From Streptomyces sp. CMB-StM0423 (GTDB lineage: Bacteria > Actinomycetota > Actinomycetes > Streptomycetales > Streptomycetaceae): a DNA stretch of 64,000 nt. Location: the NCBI RefSeq assembly GCF_002847285.1, contig NZ_CP025407.1, forward strand, positions 1 through 64,000. The letters are read 5' to 3'. The notes below the pieces were generated by a model. The model made no database searches. It had not been told where the DNA came from and saw nothing but the letters and a program-made list of their open reading frames with translations. Position 1 is the first letter of the stretch; every line of letters starts with the position of its first letter. Below are positions 8,549-17,371 of the stretch, piece by piece. Position numbers and translations under genes: made by a program.

Positions 8549-9103
8549 ATGATGTCGGTGGTTCTGCGGCAGGGACGACACGTCGTGTTGTGTCGTCGGG
8601 GAGGTATGCGGGTGCCGTCGGTGATGGGGATGTTGGAGGCTCGGGAGTCGGCTGCCCGGGTGCGGGTGGAGGAACTGCGTGCCGAGGCGGACCGGGTTCG
8701 GGTTGAGCTGGTAGAGGCGGAAGCCGTGCTGGGCCGGCGGGTCGTCGCGCTTGCGGAGCTGGCCGAGGTCCTGGCTGCGGGTGCTGTGCTGCCAGAGCCG
8801 GTCGGGCCGGCGCCGGTTCCGGTCGAGGTGAGGGAGCCCGCGGCCGGTTCGGTGGTCCCCGTGTGGCGCGAGGGTGTCACGGCCCAGGTGCTTGCTCCTG
8901 AGTACCGCAGGTTGCTGGCGGTGCTGGAGGCCGACAGTGGCGGCCAGGGACTGCGGGCGAGGGGCCTGGCTGCCCGATTGGGTCTGGAGTTGGTGCCGGC
9001 GAAGGTCGAGGGTGTGCGGGTGAAGGCGAAGCGGCTGGTCGCGCGGGGCTGGCTGGCGGAGGACCGGCCGGGTCTGTTCATCCTGCGATGTCCGGCGCAG
9101 TGA
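8549..9103 (+). CDS. IS-associated hypothetical protein with coiled coil
   Basis: A 184-aa protein without recognised catalytic motifs. Residues about 30-75 form an Arg/Glu/Ala-rich helix (RVEELRAEADRVRVELVEAE) likely to be a coiled coil. A Pro/Val linker follows, and the last 70 residues (RLLAVLEAD...GLRARGLAARLGLELVP) look like a winged helix-turn-helix. From memory, very similar short proteins occur beside insertion sequences in many Streptomyces genomes. It ends 4 bases before the convergent IS5 remnant. A role in IS regulation is only a guess. Confidence 0.6.
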   Translation: MMSVVLRQGRHVVLCRRGGMRVPSVMGMLEARESAARVRVEELRAEADRVRVELVEAEAVLGRRVVALAELAEVLAAGAVLPEPVGPAPVPVEVREPAAGSVVPVWREGVTAQVLAPEYRRLLAVLEADSGGQGLRARGLAARLGLELVPAKVEGVRVKAKRLVARGWLAEDRPGLFILRCPAQ

Positions 9104-9107
9104 GTGA

Positions 9108-9663
9108 TCAGGTGCGGCGGCGGGCGAGGCGGCGTCCCATGAGTATGGCCATCGACCAGTGCACCACGGCTTCGCTGGTGGCGGGGCGGGTCTCGTAGTC
9201 GCGGGTCAGGCGGCGGGAGCGCATCAGCCAGGCCAGGGTGCGCTCGACGCACCAGCGTCGGGGCAGTACGACGAAGCCACGGGTATTGTCGCTGCGTTTG
9301 ACGATCTCCAGGGTGAGGCGGAGTTTGTTCCTGGCCCAGTCAACGAGGCGGCCTGTGTAGCCGCCGTCGGCCCACACGAGCCGGATCTTGCGGTGACGGG
9401 CCAGCAGGCGGGGCAGCATGCCGCAGGCGGCGTCCCGGTCAGTGACGTCGGCCGGGGTGACCAGCACCATCAGCAGCAGACCAAGGCAGTCCACGATCAG
9501 GTGCCGCTTGCGGCCGTTGATGTTCTTGGCCCCGTCGAAGCCCCGTGACCGTGCCGGGACGGATGCGGCTGCCTTGACCGACTGCGAGTCGACGATCGCG
9601 GCCGTTGGTTCCCTCTCCCGCCCCTGGCTTTCGCGAACCCGGCTGCACAGCCGGTCGTGGAAC
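9108..9663 (-). pseudogene. IS5-family transposase, C-terminal half
   Basis: The C-terminal part of an IS5/IS4-type DDE transposase. It keeps all three catalytic positions: Asp in AAIVDSQSVK, Asp in VWADGGYTG and Glu in RRWCVERTLAW. The N-terminal helix-turn-helix part is missing. The sequence is cut at FHDRLCSRV exactly where the IS3-type element begins, and the lost half is not on the other side of that element. A rearrangement rather than a simple insertion therefore produced this junction. Without its N-terminus the protein should not be functional. Confidence 0.8.
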
Positions 9664-9729
9664 TCGGGTCTGATGCACGATCGGGTGACATCTTGACCTG
9701 CCCCACGGTTTGGGTTCCAGCTGCGGTGG

Positions 9730-10596
9730 CTAACTGGCGGCGTGGATGGTGTCTTGTGGGGAGAGTAGTTCGTACTCGACGGGGGTGCGGTAGCCCAGTG
9801 CTGAATGTCGTCTCTGGCGGTTGTAGAAGATCTCGATGAACTCGAAGATCGCGTTGGCCAGTTCAACCCGGGTCTTCCAGCGCTTGCGGTTGAGCAGCTC
9901 GATCTGCATCGAGGACCAGAACGATTCCATCATCGCGTTGTCCAGGCCGTCCCCGACGGTGCCGAACGACGGCAGGAGGCCGGCGGAGCGGATCCGTTCC
10001 CCGAAGACCCAGGAGGTGAACTGGGTGCCGTGATCGGCGTGAACGATCCCGCCCGGCTCGGGGCGGCGGTTGCGGATGGCCATGTCCAGCGCGTTGACCA
10101 CGAGGGTGGAGTCCTGCCGTGAGTCGATGGACCAGCCCACGATCCTGCGGCTGAACGCATCCAGGACCGCCGCGCAGTAGACCCACCCTTCCCTCGTGCG
10201 ATGCTGCGTGATGTCGGTGACCCACAGCTCGTCGGGACGCAACCGATGGAACTTGCGATTGACGAGGTCCTCAGCGGTGACGATGCCACGCAGCCGCTTG
10301 ACGCGCACCGGTCCGGGCAGGCCGTGGATCCCGGCCTGTGTCATCAGCACCGACACGGTCCTGGTGCAGACCCGAAGGCCCATGCCCAGGGTGAGCTCGG
10401 CGTGGATGCGGCGGTAGCCGTAGGTGCCGCGGGAAGCGACGTGAACCTCTCGGATCAGCCCGGTCAGCCAGTCCCGCCGTAGCTGCCGTGGAGTGGTCGG
10501 TGTGCGCTTGTGCTTGTAGTAGTTCTGCCGGGCGACACCAAGGATCCGGCAGCACCTGTTGACCGGTGCCCCGGCATCGACGAGTCGGTCGATCAC
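9730..10596 (-). CDS. IS3-family transposase OrfB (DDE integrase core)
   Basis: A 288-aa catalytic subunit. An HTH_21-type region (RGTYGYRRIHAEL) precedes an rve core with Asp in LWVTDITQH, Asp in VHADHGTQFTS and Glu in NAMMESFWSSMQIELL. The C-terminus has the usual YNRQRRHSALGYRTPVEYE. The GTG start overlaps the orfA stop (GTGA). It is probably made mainly as an OrfAB fusion by a -1 shift at CCCCAAAAGG, complement of 10607-10615, because the -1 frame runs straight into orfB. Confidence 0.88.
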   Translation of the reverse strand: MIDRLVDAGAPVNRCCRILGVARQNYYKHKRTPTTPRQLRRDWLTGLIREVHVASRGTYGYRRIHAELTLGMGLRVCTRTVSVLMTQAGIHGLPGPVRVKRLRGIVTAEDLVNRKFHRLRPDELWVTDITQHRTREGWVYCAAVLDAFSRRIVGWSIDSRQDSTLVVNALDMAIRNRRPEPGGIVHADHGTQFTSWVFGERIRSAGLLPSFGTVGDGLDNAMMESFWSSMQIELLNRKRWKTRVELANAIFEFIEIFYNRQRRHSALGYRTPVEYELLSPQDTIHAAS

Positions 10597-10889
10597 CGGG
10601 TAGAGCCTTTTGGGGCCGGCTTGTCCTCGCCAAGGAACTTCGCCGTCTGCCGGACGATCGCCAGCTCGGTTTCCAGCTCATGGATCCGCCGGCGAGCGGC
10701 TCGCAACTCAGCAGACTCGCTCGACGGCGTTCCCGGCCGCCGCCCGTTGTCGATGTCGTCTTGCCGCAACCACTTCGACAACGTGACGGGATGGATGCCG
10801 AGCTCCACCGCCGTTTGTCTGGCCTGCTTGCCGGCGCGGACCAGCGCGATGGCACGCGCCCGGAACTCCGGAGGATAGGGACGAGGCAT
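10593..10889 (-). CDS. IS3-family transposase OrfA
   Basis: A 98-aa DNA-binding subunit of the IS3-type element. The N-terminal helix-turn-helix (RARAIALVRAGKQARQTAVE) is followed by a leucine-zipper-like segment (AARRRIHELETELAIVRQTA) used for multimerisation. Its stop overlaps the orfB start by 4 bases. The slippery A-run CAAAAGG lies about 15-20 bases before its end. Confidence 0.85.
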   Translation of the reverse strand: MPRPYPPEFRARAIALVRAGKQARQTAVELGIHPVTLSKWLRQDDIDNGRRPGTPSSESAELRAARRRIHELETELAIVRQTAKFLGEDKPAPKGSTR

Positions 10890-10989
10890 GACTGCCAGCC
10901 TTCCGTGAAGGGCTGTCAGTTAGCCACCAGAACTGGAACCTGAGAGGTAGGGCAGGTCAACCTGTCACCCGAATCTGCATCAGACCCGA

Positions 10990-11155
10990 ACGAGTTGTAC
11001 GCGTGTCTGACCAGACGTGGCGATGAGCTGTTCGAGCTCGCGGACGCGGTGCTGTGTGCGCCAGGTGCGGTGCACTCGGCGGTCGAGCTGACGCTCCTGC
11101 CCGAACACCGCCGTGGACATGGCGCGATGTACGACGGCCTCAACCAGGGCCGGAC
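10990..11155 (+). pseudogene. IS701-family transposase N-terminal fragment (rightward)
   Basis: The translation ELYACLTRRGDELFELADAV followed by LPEHRRGHGAMYDGLNQGR matches the N-terminus of Streptomyces IS701-type transposases. It begins at the IS3 edge and loses similarity after about 11155. No catalytic region remains. It points toward the second IS701 fragment at 11590-11868. Confidence 0.65.
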
Positions 11156-11199
11156 CTCTCGGGGACCCCTCCCTGCTCCGCGAGCTAGGCTGCCGGAGC

Positions 11200-11508
11200 A
11201 TGACATCGTTACAGGTAGCCAGGGGTAGTAGCTGGGAACTGCGCAGGGTCGACGGAGAGGACTTCTGGCGGCTCACCAACATCAGCGAAGAGCCGCTCTT
11301 CCCGATCAGGGTGGTGTTCTCGTGCTCCGAGAACGGTAGCGGCTGGACTGACAGCGTTCTGCTGGAACTCACCGTGCCGATCCTCAACCCGGGCGGCGCG
11401 ACTCGGATGCACGTCGTCGGCTCAGACTGCGTGACGCAGGCCGTCGTCCGCTGGCGCCGCCGCCGACGGCTTCCCATCCCAGTGCGCGAATGGACCGTTC
11501 GTTTCTGA
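11200..11508 (+). CDS. Small hypothetical protein, beta-rich
   Basis: A 102-aa protein of unknown function. It consists of short alternating hydrophobic strands (WELRRVDGEDFWRLTNISEE, PIRVVFSCS, SVLLELTVPI), suggesting a small Ig-like or beta-sandwich fold. It ends in an Arg-rich stretch. ATG 11200 was preferred over the longer frame because the upstream part overlaps the IS701 remnant. It has no signal peptide and no motif I recognise, and lies between two converging IS701 fragments. Confidence 0.45.
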   Translation: MTSLQVARGSSWELRRVDGEDFWRLTNISEEPLFPIRVVFSCSENGSGWTDSVLLELTVPILNPGGATRMHVVGSDCVTQAVVRWRRRRRLPIPVREWTVRF

Positions 11509-11589
11509 GACGGAGACTGTCGGTCCGCCGATCCCGACTGGTGATCGTGATCGATGCGGTTTCCCCTGTGCAGCCGTGGTTGGAGCCAT

Positions 11590-11868
11590 TGAGCTGGTGC
11601 CCAGCATCCGACCGTCCGTCGCCCTCGGCAACGGAACCGAGGCCAGCGCGCGACGCAGCCGGGCCACATCAATCCGTCCCTGATTCAGGCCGCCGTAGAG
11701 AGCCCCGTGCCCGCGGCGCTGTTCCGGCGCGAGCGCCAGGTCGACCAGCGTCCGCCCCGGCCCGTCCGTGCACAGCAGCGCGCCGCGCCGAGTGGTCAGA
11801 CACGCGTACAACTCCGTCCGGAAGCATGACACGTCCGCGATTGCATTCCGCAGGACACCCTGATGCAT
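11590..11868 (-). pseudogene. IS701-family transposase N-terminal fragment (leftward)
   Basis: Reading leftward from ATG 11868, the translation includes SCFRTELYACLTTRRGALLC and then LVDLALAPEQRRGHGALYGG and RIDVARLRRALASVPLPRA. This is the same IS701 N-terminus as the fragment at 10990-11155 but in inverse orientation. It degenerates after DGRMLG, and the catalytic domain is absent. Confidence 0.65.
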
Positions 11869-12024
11869 CAGACTCACGACCACCGCCTTCGTGCTGTCCC
11901 CTGACTCTGTGACGGAGCAAAGGATCGGGCGAGGGCCGCTCTCGCGTCTGGCCGTTCCCATCCCGGGTGAACAAGTTCGAGGGACTATTAGGTCAATCAA
12001 GGGGCCTCGGTTCGGCCGCGCCTC

Positions 12025-12441
12025 GTGCACGATGGTGAGGTGAACAGGGATGCAGCACGCGATTCCGTCGTTGAAGCAGGCTGGCAGGCAGTAAGAGACG
12101 ACGGGCGAGTACGGGTAGAACTGTTGGACGTGGCCTACGCCGAGCCCTGCCTGCGGCAACTGTTCCCCTGGACCGGGATGGGAGAACTTCACTTCAGCCG
12201 TTGCACCGAGCCGCGGTGGACCTGGGACATCCCCTACATTCAGCCCGCCGCTGAGGGCGCCTACCGGGTCTCCGGCCCTCTTCGAAGCCAGACGGTTGGC
12301 CCGGCAGCTACAGCACAAGAGGCCATCGCCACGGTGGTCCAGCGTCTTCCGGCGTGCTGCGGTCCTGCCTTCCTGGGCACCCCGGAAGAACTCGCGGCTC
12401 ACGAAGCCACAACAAATAGGCACCAGACGGGCGAAGGTTAA
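12025..12441 (+). CDS. DUF6193-like protein, probably N-terminally truncated
   Basis: A 138-aa cytoplasmic protein resembling the C-terminal half of DUF6193 proteins, a Streptomyces family often listed as natural-product-associated but without a proven reaction. The conserved block is YAEPCLRQLFPWTGMGELHF, followed by SRCTEPRWTWDIPYIQP and CCGPAFLGTPEELAAHEA. From memory, full-length relatives carry a further N-terminal domain of about 100 aa that is missing here. IS701 debris directly upstream probably explains the loss. GTG 12025 or GTG 12040 may serve as start. A good hairpin terminator follows at 12471. Confidence 0.6.
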   Translation: MHDGEVNRDAARDSVVEAGWQAVRDDGRVRVELLDVAYAEPCLRQLFPWTGMGELHFSRCTEPRWTWDIPYIQPAAEGAYRVSGPLRSQTVGPAATAQEAIATVVQRLPACCGPAFLGTPEELAAHEATTNRHQTGEG

Positions 12442-12470
12442 AAGACAAGCTTAGCCTCGATCATTCGTGA

Positions 12471-12496
12471 GGGTCCGTCAGCTTGCTGACGGGCCC
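12471..12496 (+). terminator. Rho-independent-type hairpin
   Basis: GGGTCCGTCA (12471-12480) pairs with TGACGGGCCC (12487-12496) with one G-T position, over a 6-base loop. A weak T-run (CTTTGG) follows. It lies 30 bp after the DUF6193-like gene and would end its transcript. Confidence 0.6.
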
Positions 12497-12624
12497 TTTG
12501 GGGTGAGTGTCGGTGGGGATTTCGGAGTCTGAGCAGGTTGAGAGCCCGGCTGTCGCGTCGGGTGTGCGCCGGGTTCCACGGCTCCGGTGGGCTCGTGCTG
12601 CTCGCAGGGATGGGAAGATGCTGG

Positions 12625-13990
12625 TCAGCCTGGGTTCGGGAGGGCGTGGAGCCGGTCCAGAGCGTCGGTGATCACGTCGGGCCAGTGCTTGGCGAGGCGG
12701 AGGTAGCGGCGGCGGCCGGTGGTGACGAGCTGGGTGGCGGTGGAGAACAACCGAAGCCGCAGGCGGCAGGGCTCCCAGAGCCGAGCGGTGCCGGCGAGAC
12801 GAGCAGGGGCATCCAGGCCAGCAGGTCCAGGGCGATCTGCGCGATCTCCAGCCAGATCTGGTGCTGCGCGGCGTCGTGGAGGGGGAAGTTGCGCAGGCCG
12901 GTGGCGCGGGCGGCGCGGATATGCGGTCCTCGGCCCGGGCCCTCTGCCGGTGGCGCAGTTCGAGGGTGGCGATCGCCTCGCTGGCTGTGTTGGTTGGCGA
13001 AGGAGGTCAACCGCCCTGCCGTCGGCGTCGGTGAAGCGCAACTGGGCGCCGGGGTACGGCCGTTCCTTGCGCACGATCAGCCGCAGTCCCTTCGGCCAGC
13101 CCGTCAGGCAATCGCTGCCGGCGTCGATCTCGGCGACCCAGGCGCCATCGCGGACGCCGGCCGTCGGGTTCGGCGGCCGGCGTCCGGGCCGAGGCCGGGA
13201 CCTTCAGGACGGCCTGGTGGATGGCGTCGGTGATGGTCATCCCGACCGAGTACGACAGCCACCTCCCGCGCTGGGCGAGCCAGGCGACGAACTCGTGGGT
13301 GCCGCCGCCGGAGTCGGTGCGGATCAGCGTCTGACGTCCGGGCCGCAGTCGTTTCGGCATCTGGGCCAGGGCCAGCCTGGTGGCTTCGATGTGGTCCGCG
13401 GCGGTGTTGGAGCCCGCGTTGCCGGGCCGCAGCAACCCGACGACCAACTCGCCGGACCCGCCCCGGCCGTGGTCGACGAACCCCCTCAGCGGGTGGTGCG
13501 AACGTCTTCTTCCAGATCGCGGCGCCGTCCTGCTTCGCGGAGTGCGCGATGACGAGGACGCCGTCGATGTCCACGATCACCTGCCCGCCCGCGGCGCCGC
13601 CTGGTCGGCCAACTTCCAGACGTGTTCGCGTACTCCGGCGCGGGCCGTGCGCAGTGCAGTCAGAGCCCGCTTCCCGCCCCGGGCGAGCAGGAGTCGGGAG
13701 ACCGTCGGGTCGGAGGCCACCGGCCCGAACACAGCGGGCTCCGCCCGCAGCATGCCCACATCGGCCAGGCAGTCCCCGCTCAGCGCGACCGCGGGCAACG
13801 TCGAGGAGGACCTTGCCCGCGTCGTGGACGGCCGCTGCTTGCGCCACGGGGCGAGTGCCGCCGATATCGCCGCATCCAGGCCGGTCTTGCGGACCGTCTC
13901 GACCAGCGGCACCGCACCGGCCTGCGAAACCACTCCGCGACCGCCGCCTCGACGCGGACACGCGGGTAGGACCCGATACCCTCTTCACCT
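12625..13990 (-). pseudogene. IS1380-family transposase with several frameshifts
   Basis: Pieces of one transposase are spread over three minus-strand frames. In order they are: VSQAGAVPLVETVRKTGLDA (from about 13933), GQVIVDIDGVLVIAHSAKQD (about 13570), LLRPGNAGSNTAADHIEATR with TLIRTDSGGGTHEF (about 13440-13300), VRKERPYPGAQLRFTDADG (about 13070), ARATGLRNFPLHDAAQ (about 12900), and RLRLFSTATQLVTTGRRRYL to the stop at 12625. The total length fits the usual 450-460 aa. At least four frame changes show decay. A typical IS1380 end with an inverted pair (AAAGTGCCTC/GAGGCACTTT) lies at about 13995-14065, with CCTCGCGC near 14110 as the outer edge. Confidence 0.75.
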
Positions 13991-14136
13991 GGAAAGTGCC
14001 TCCGACGGTCGCGGGAACAAGGATCTCAGCAATCCTCATTATCGCTGGTCAGAGGCACTTTCTGCTTTCGCGGTCACCAGCCGGACAGCCCGCCTCGTGA
14101 AAGCGCGAGGTTAGCCGGTACGGGGCGCTCGGCGGG

Positions 14137-16356
14137 TCACTGCATGGCCCAGCCGAACCGCGTGCCCACGGCCGGCAGGCCGTTCTTGCCGGGTTCGTGG
14201 CTGGTCACCGAGGAGGTGTCGGGCCAGCCGCGTACGTTCGGCCACGGCAGCGCGTGCATGGCGCCGTAAGGGGAGGGGCCGTAGGGCATGCCGACGTACA
14301 GGTTCCGGCCGGTGCCCTGGATGTTGCTGCCCACCTGCTGGTTGGCGCCCAGGCTGCCGGGCAGCCCGGCGGAGCCCGCCTGGATCCAGCGGTCGGAGTC
14401 GCCCGGCGACCACAGGGGGGCGAAGGTCTGGACGGCGCCGGCGTTCGCGACCCCATCGAGGTCTTCTCCGGGAGCGCCGACGGCCAGCGCGAGGTTGTCG
14501 GCGGAGCTCAGTTCCTTCGGCCTGGTGTTCGCCGCGGCGAACGTCGCGCCGAAGCGGTCCCCGTTCTCCGGCCCGCCGGAGACGCCCGCGTTGCCCTGCC
14601 AGATCGTGCTGTGCTGGCTGATGACGCCGGCCCCGGTCACCTGGATGTTGAAGACACCGCCGGCGTCGGCGCGGGCGGTGCCGTCGACTGTGACGTCCTC
14701 ACCCGGGGCACCCACGAAGAAAATCGAGTCGGTGGCCGCGGCGGAGCCGGCCGGTCGGTAGGGGACGCCGGCCAGGCCGTCGGAGAACCGGTCGCCGGCC
14801 TCGCCGGCGCCGGTGACGTCGTCCTGGTCCTGGTTCACCACTCCGATCGGTCTGGGGATGCCGGCTGTGGACAGCGTGTGCTCAAGGATCTGCACCCCGC
14901 CCGCGTCGGCGTTGCTGCCAAGGCCCTCACCGGGTACGCCGATGGCGATGTGCTGCGGCGTGGCCGCGAGGGTGGCGCCGAAGTCATCGCCGCTCTCCGG
15001 CCCCCCGGACACCCCGTCCGCACCCTGGACAAACCCTTCGTTGACGGTGCCGCGCAGATAGTAGGCCCCGCCGGCGTCGACGGCGGCCGTGCTCCCGGAG
15101 CCGACGTCCTCACCGGGATCCCCGATGACCAGGTAGGGCTCGCCCGTGGTGGTGTGCCCGGCGGCCAGCGCGGCGCCCATGCGGTCACCGGCCTCGGACA
15201 CAGAGGCGGCGATGTCGCCGGAGCCAGAGCCTTGTTCATAGTTGACCGAGGTCTGTCCGGTGGTCAGGCCGCCCGGGGCGCCGTAGAGGAGACTGGCCAT
15301 GCCGGCGTCCGCGGCGCCGCCGAGGTCCTCGTACGGAATACCGACGACGAGGTCGGTGCAGCCGTCCTCGTTCTGGTCGTAGGTGGCCAGTGCGCGGCCG
15401 AACTGGTCGTTCGGCTCGGCTCCGCCCGGGACGCCGGCAAGGTTCTGCGTGATCTCGGCGGTGCCCTTGCCGCCGCCGAAGACGATGCGCACGAGGCCGG
15501 CGTTGGCGGCGCCCCCCACCGTGACGTTGGGGTCGGCGATCGCGACGTCCTCGGCGCCGTCGCAGTTGAAGTCGGTGTACCGCGGGCGCCCGACAGTGCC
15601 GTCGATCCAGGAGCGCAGATCGTCGACGCGGGCGCTGACGGCACTGTTCGGGGTGCCGTCAGCGGTTTCGATGCCGAAGCAGCCGACCTGGTACGAGCGG
15701 GAGCTCAGCGCGACGAGCTCGGCGGTGCCGTTCACCACGCGGACGGCGGGACCGCCGGTGTCGCCGCCGCAGACAGCGGCGCCGTCCTGGCCGGAGATGG
15801 TGAGATCGGCGGTGCCGATGGTGTCAACGGTGAAGGCGCCCGTGTGCAGCTTGTCCGGGGCCCAGTCCGCTGCGGTGCGGCCGTAGCCGGCCACCCGGAG
15901 CTCCTCACCCGCGGAGGGTGCGGTGGCGCTGACGGCCACCGGAGGTACGCCGAACACTGGTCGGGCCAGCCGGGCCAGCACCACATCGCGGCCGGCATAG
16001 GGCACCAGCTCGACAACGTCGCGGACCTGGCCGGCGGACGTATCGGACACGTTGGTGCGGCCGATGGTGGCCACGGTCTTGACCTTCGGCTTGCCCGGTG
16101 CGACGGCGATGTCCGTGGCCGGGTCATCGGCGAAGCAACTGGCCGCGGTGAGCAGCCACTCCTGGTCGACCAAGGTGGCGGAGCACCCGCGATGGAAGTC
16201 TCCGATGATGAGCCTGCTGGTGAAACCGTAGGTGTTGTCGCCCTGCGGGGTGCCGACCACGGCCGCGGCCGGTGTCGCGGCCAGTGCGAGCGGAGCCGCT
16301 GTGGCGACCGCGGTGAGGGCGGCCCACACGCTTCGGGCCGTACGTGGTTTTTTCAT
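14137..16356 (-). CDS. Secreted trypsin-fold pseudoprotease fused to FG-GAP beta-propeller
   Basis: A 739-aa exported protein. The signal peptide (MKKPRTARSVWAALTAVATA..., cleavage after AAA near residue 34) leads into an S1 trypsin-like domain (about 35-270). About seven FG-GAP/integrin-alpha-type repeats follow (about 280-739; examples DFNCDGAEDVAIADPN and DQNEDGCTDLVVGIPYEDLG). The catalytic His motif TAAHC reads TAASCF, and the Ser motif GDSGGP reads GGDTGGPAV. Both His and Ser are therefore replaced, while Asp in GRDVVLARL is kept. It should be non-proteolytic and may bind ligands. ATG 16356 is chosen because of GAGGAAGAGG upstream and the signal peptide. It is last in a four-gene operon. 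Confidence 0.8.
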   Translation of the reverse strand: MKKPRTARSVWAALTAVATAAPLALAATPAAAVVGTPQGDNTYGFTSRLIIGDFHRGCSATLVDQEWLLTAASCFADDPATDIAVAPGKPKVKTVATIGRTNVSDTSAGQVRDVVELVPYAGRDVVLARLARPVFGVPPVAVSATAPSAGEELRVAGYGRTAADWAPDKLHTGAFTVDTIGTADLTISGQDGAAVCGGDTGGPAVRVVNGTAELVALSSRSYQVGCFGIETADGTPNSAVSARVDDLRSWIDGTVGRPRYTDFNCDGAEDVAIADPNVTVGGAANAGLVRIVFGGGKGTAEITQNLAGVPGGAEPNDQFGRALATYDQNEDGCTDLVVGIPYEDLGGAADAGMASLLYGAPGGLTTGQTSVNYEQGSGSGDIAASVSEAGDRMGAALAAGHTTTGEPYLVIGDPGEDVGSGSTAAVDAGGAYYLRGTVNEGFVQGADGVSGGPESGDDFGATLAATPQHIAIGVPGEGLGSNADAGGVQILEHTLSTAGIPRPIGVVNQDQDDVTGAGEAGDRFSDGLAGVPYRPAGSAAATDSIFFVGAPGEDVTVDGTARADAGGVFNIQVTGAGVISQHSTIWQGNAGVSGGPENGDRFGATFAAANTRPKELSSADNLALAVGAPGEDLDGVANAGAVQTFAPLWSPGDSDRWIQAGSAGLPGSLGANQQVGSNIQGTGRNLYVGMPYGPSPYGAMHALPWPNVRGWPDTSSVTSHEPGKNGLPAVGTRFGWAMQ

Positions 16357-16429
16357 GGCCTCTTCCTCGATCGGGTTCAGGGGATCCGGTACTGACTGCG
16401 CCGGCAGTCGAAACACGTGGAGAACGCCG

Positions 16430-16924
16430 TCACTTACTGGTCCTGATCTCCACCAGCGTGTGATCGCGCCGTTCCGGATCGGCACCCTCCCCGACCGCCT
16501 CCCACTGGTTGCGGGGGATGTCGTAGGTCTTGGTCTCGTCATCGACGGTCATGGTGATCGTGGTGTCGTAGTCGATGCCCCTGATCGTGTAGACCGCAGG
16601 AAGTTCGAGCGAGAGATAACCGCTGTCGCCGGTTACCTTGAAGCAGAACTCCGGCTTGCCGCGGGCCCATACGCGCAGCAGGCCGTCGGCGCACGTGGGG
16701 GACAGCACAATGTGCCCGTTACCGCGCTTCAGCAGGATCCCGCGCTCCGTCAGGATCTGGTCCGCGTTCGGATAGGAGAAATCCTCCACCGCGTACCCCG
16801 GATCACCCACCGCCGCGGGTGCGGGAGACACATTCTGCTGTCCGGCAGGTGCCGCAACAGCGTAGGCCACCGCCGCGAGAGCCGCGACCATGCCCGTCAT
16901 CAGTGCACGCCTGATCAACCTCAT
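16430..16924 (-). CDS. Small secreted hypothetical protein
   Basis: A 164-aa protein with an N-terminal signal peptide or anchor (MRLIRRALMTGMVAALAAVA, then AAPAG). The mature part has two Cys (SPTCADGLL and PEFCFKVTG) that could form a disulfide, and predicted beta strands (LELPAVYTIRGIDYDTTITM). I recognise no family. It lies 73 bp upstream of the pseudoprotease start and 31 bp after the small membrane protein, so all are probably co-transcribed and work at the cell surface. Confidence 0.6.
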   Translation of the reverse strand: MRLIRRALMTGMVAALAAVAYAVAAPAGQQNVSPAPAAVGDPGYAVEDFSYPNADQILTERGILLKRGNGHIVLSPTCADGLLRVWARGKPEFCFKVTGDSGYLSLELPAVYTIRGIDYDTTITMTVDDETKTYDIPRNQWEAVGEGADPERRDHTLVEIRTSK

Positions 16925-16955
16925 GGATTCTCGTTTCTCCGGTACGCCACCGGTG

Positions 16956-17345
16956 TTATTCGAGTACTGACAGGGTGGCCGCCACGCCGAGCGTGGCGGC
17001 TGTCAGAACTACCAGGAAGAACGCCGCTTTCGGGCCGGAGAGCTGCTCGAACGGCAGTCCCGACCGCCTTCGTGCGACCTGACGCCTGACATACGGCGTG
17101 AAAACCACCCGTGCCACGGCCGCTCCCAGCGCCCCCGCGGTGAAGAGCTTCAGCGCCGTCTCAACCGGGTCTCCACGCACCACGGCGGACAGCGCGATGG
17201 AAGCGAACCCCAGCAGCGGAGTCGCGCCGATGAGGAACCGCTGCCGCGGCGTGGTCGCGAAGAACTGCAACGCCATTGACAAGGCAAGTCCGGCAGCGCT
17301 GGCGGGAATCCACCACTGTGCAGGCGTCAGAGTCACACTCGGCAT
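16956..17345 (-). CDS. Small integral membrane protein
   Basis: A 129-aa protein with about four hydrophobic helices: WWIPASAAGLALSMALQFFA, FLIGATPLLGFASIALSAVV, ALKLFTAGALGAAVARVVF and AAFFLVVLTAATLGVAATL. A basic loop (RRQVARRRSG) between the third and fourth suggests its cytoplasmic side. No domain is recognised. ATG 17345 lies 26 bp after the ALF-repeat gene, pointing to translation from the same mRNA. It may anchor or export its neighbours. Confidence 0.65.
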   Translation of the reverse strand: MPSVTLTPAQWWIPASAAGLALSMALQFFATTPRQRFLIGATPLLGFASIALSAVVRGDPVETALKLFTAGALGAAVARVVFTPYVRRQVARRRSGLPFEQLSGPKAAFFLVVLTAATLGVAATLSVLE

Positions 17346-17371
17346 GTTTCCGGTCGATTCCGTGGAGTCGG

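Larger units (their letters stand above)
9664..10989 (-). mobile_element. IS3-family insertion sequence with complete orfA/orfB
   Basis: An element of about 1.33 kb bounded by long imperfect inverted repeats. The left end (from 9664) and the complement of the right end (to 10989) share TCGGGTCTGATGCA, then TCGGGTGACA, TTGACCTGCCC and GGTGGCTAACTG. orfA and orfB are intact, so it may be mobile. No matching 3-5 bp target duplication is visible, and the two flanks come from different ISs (IS5 type left, IS701 type right). Confidence 0.8.
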
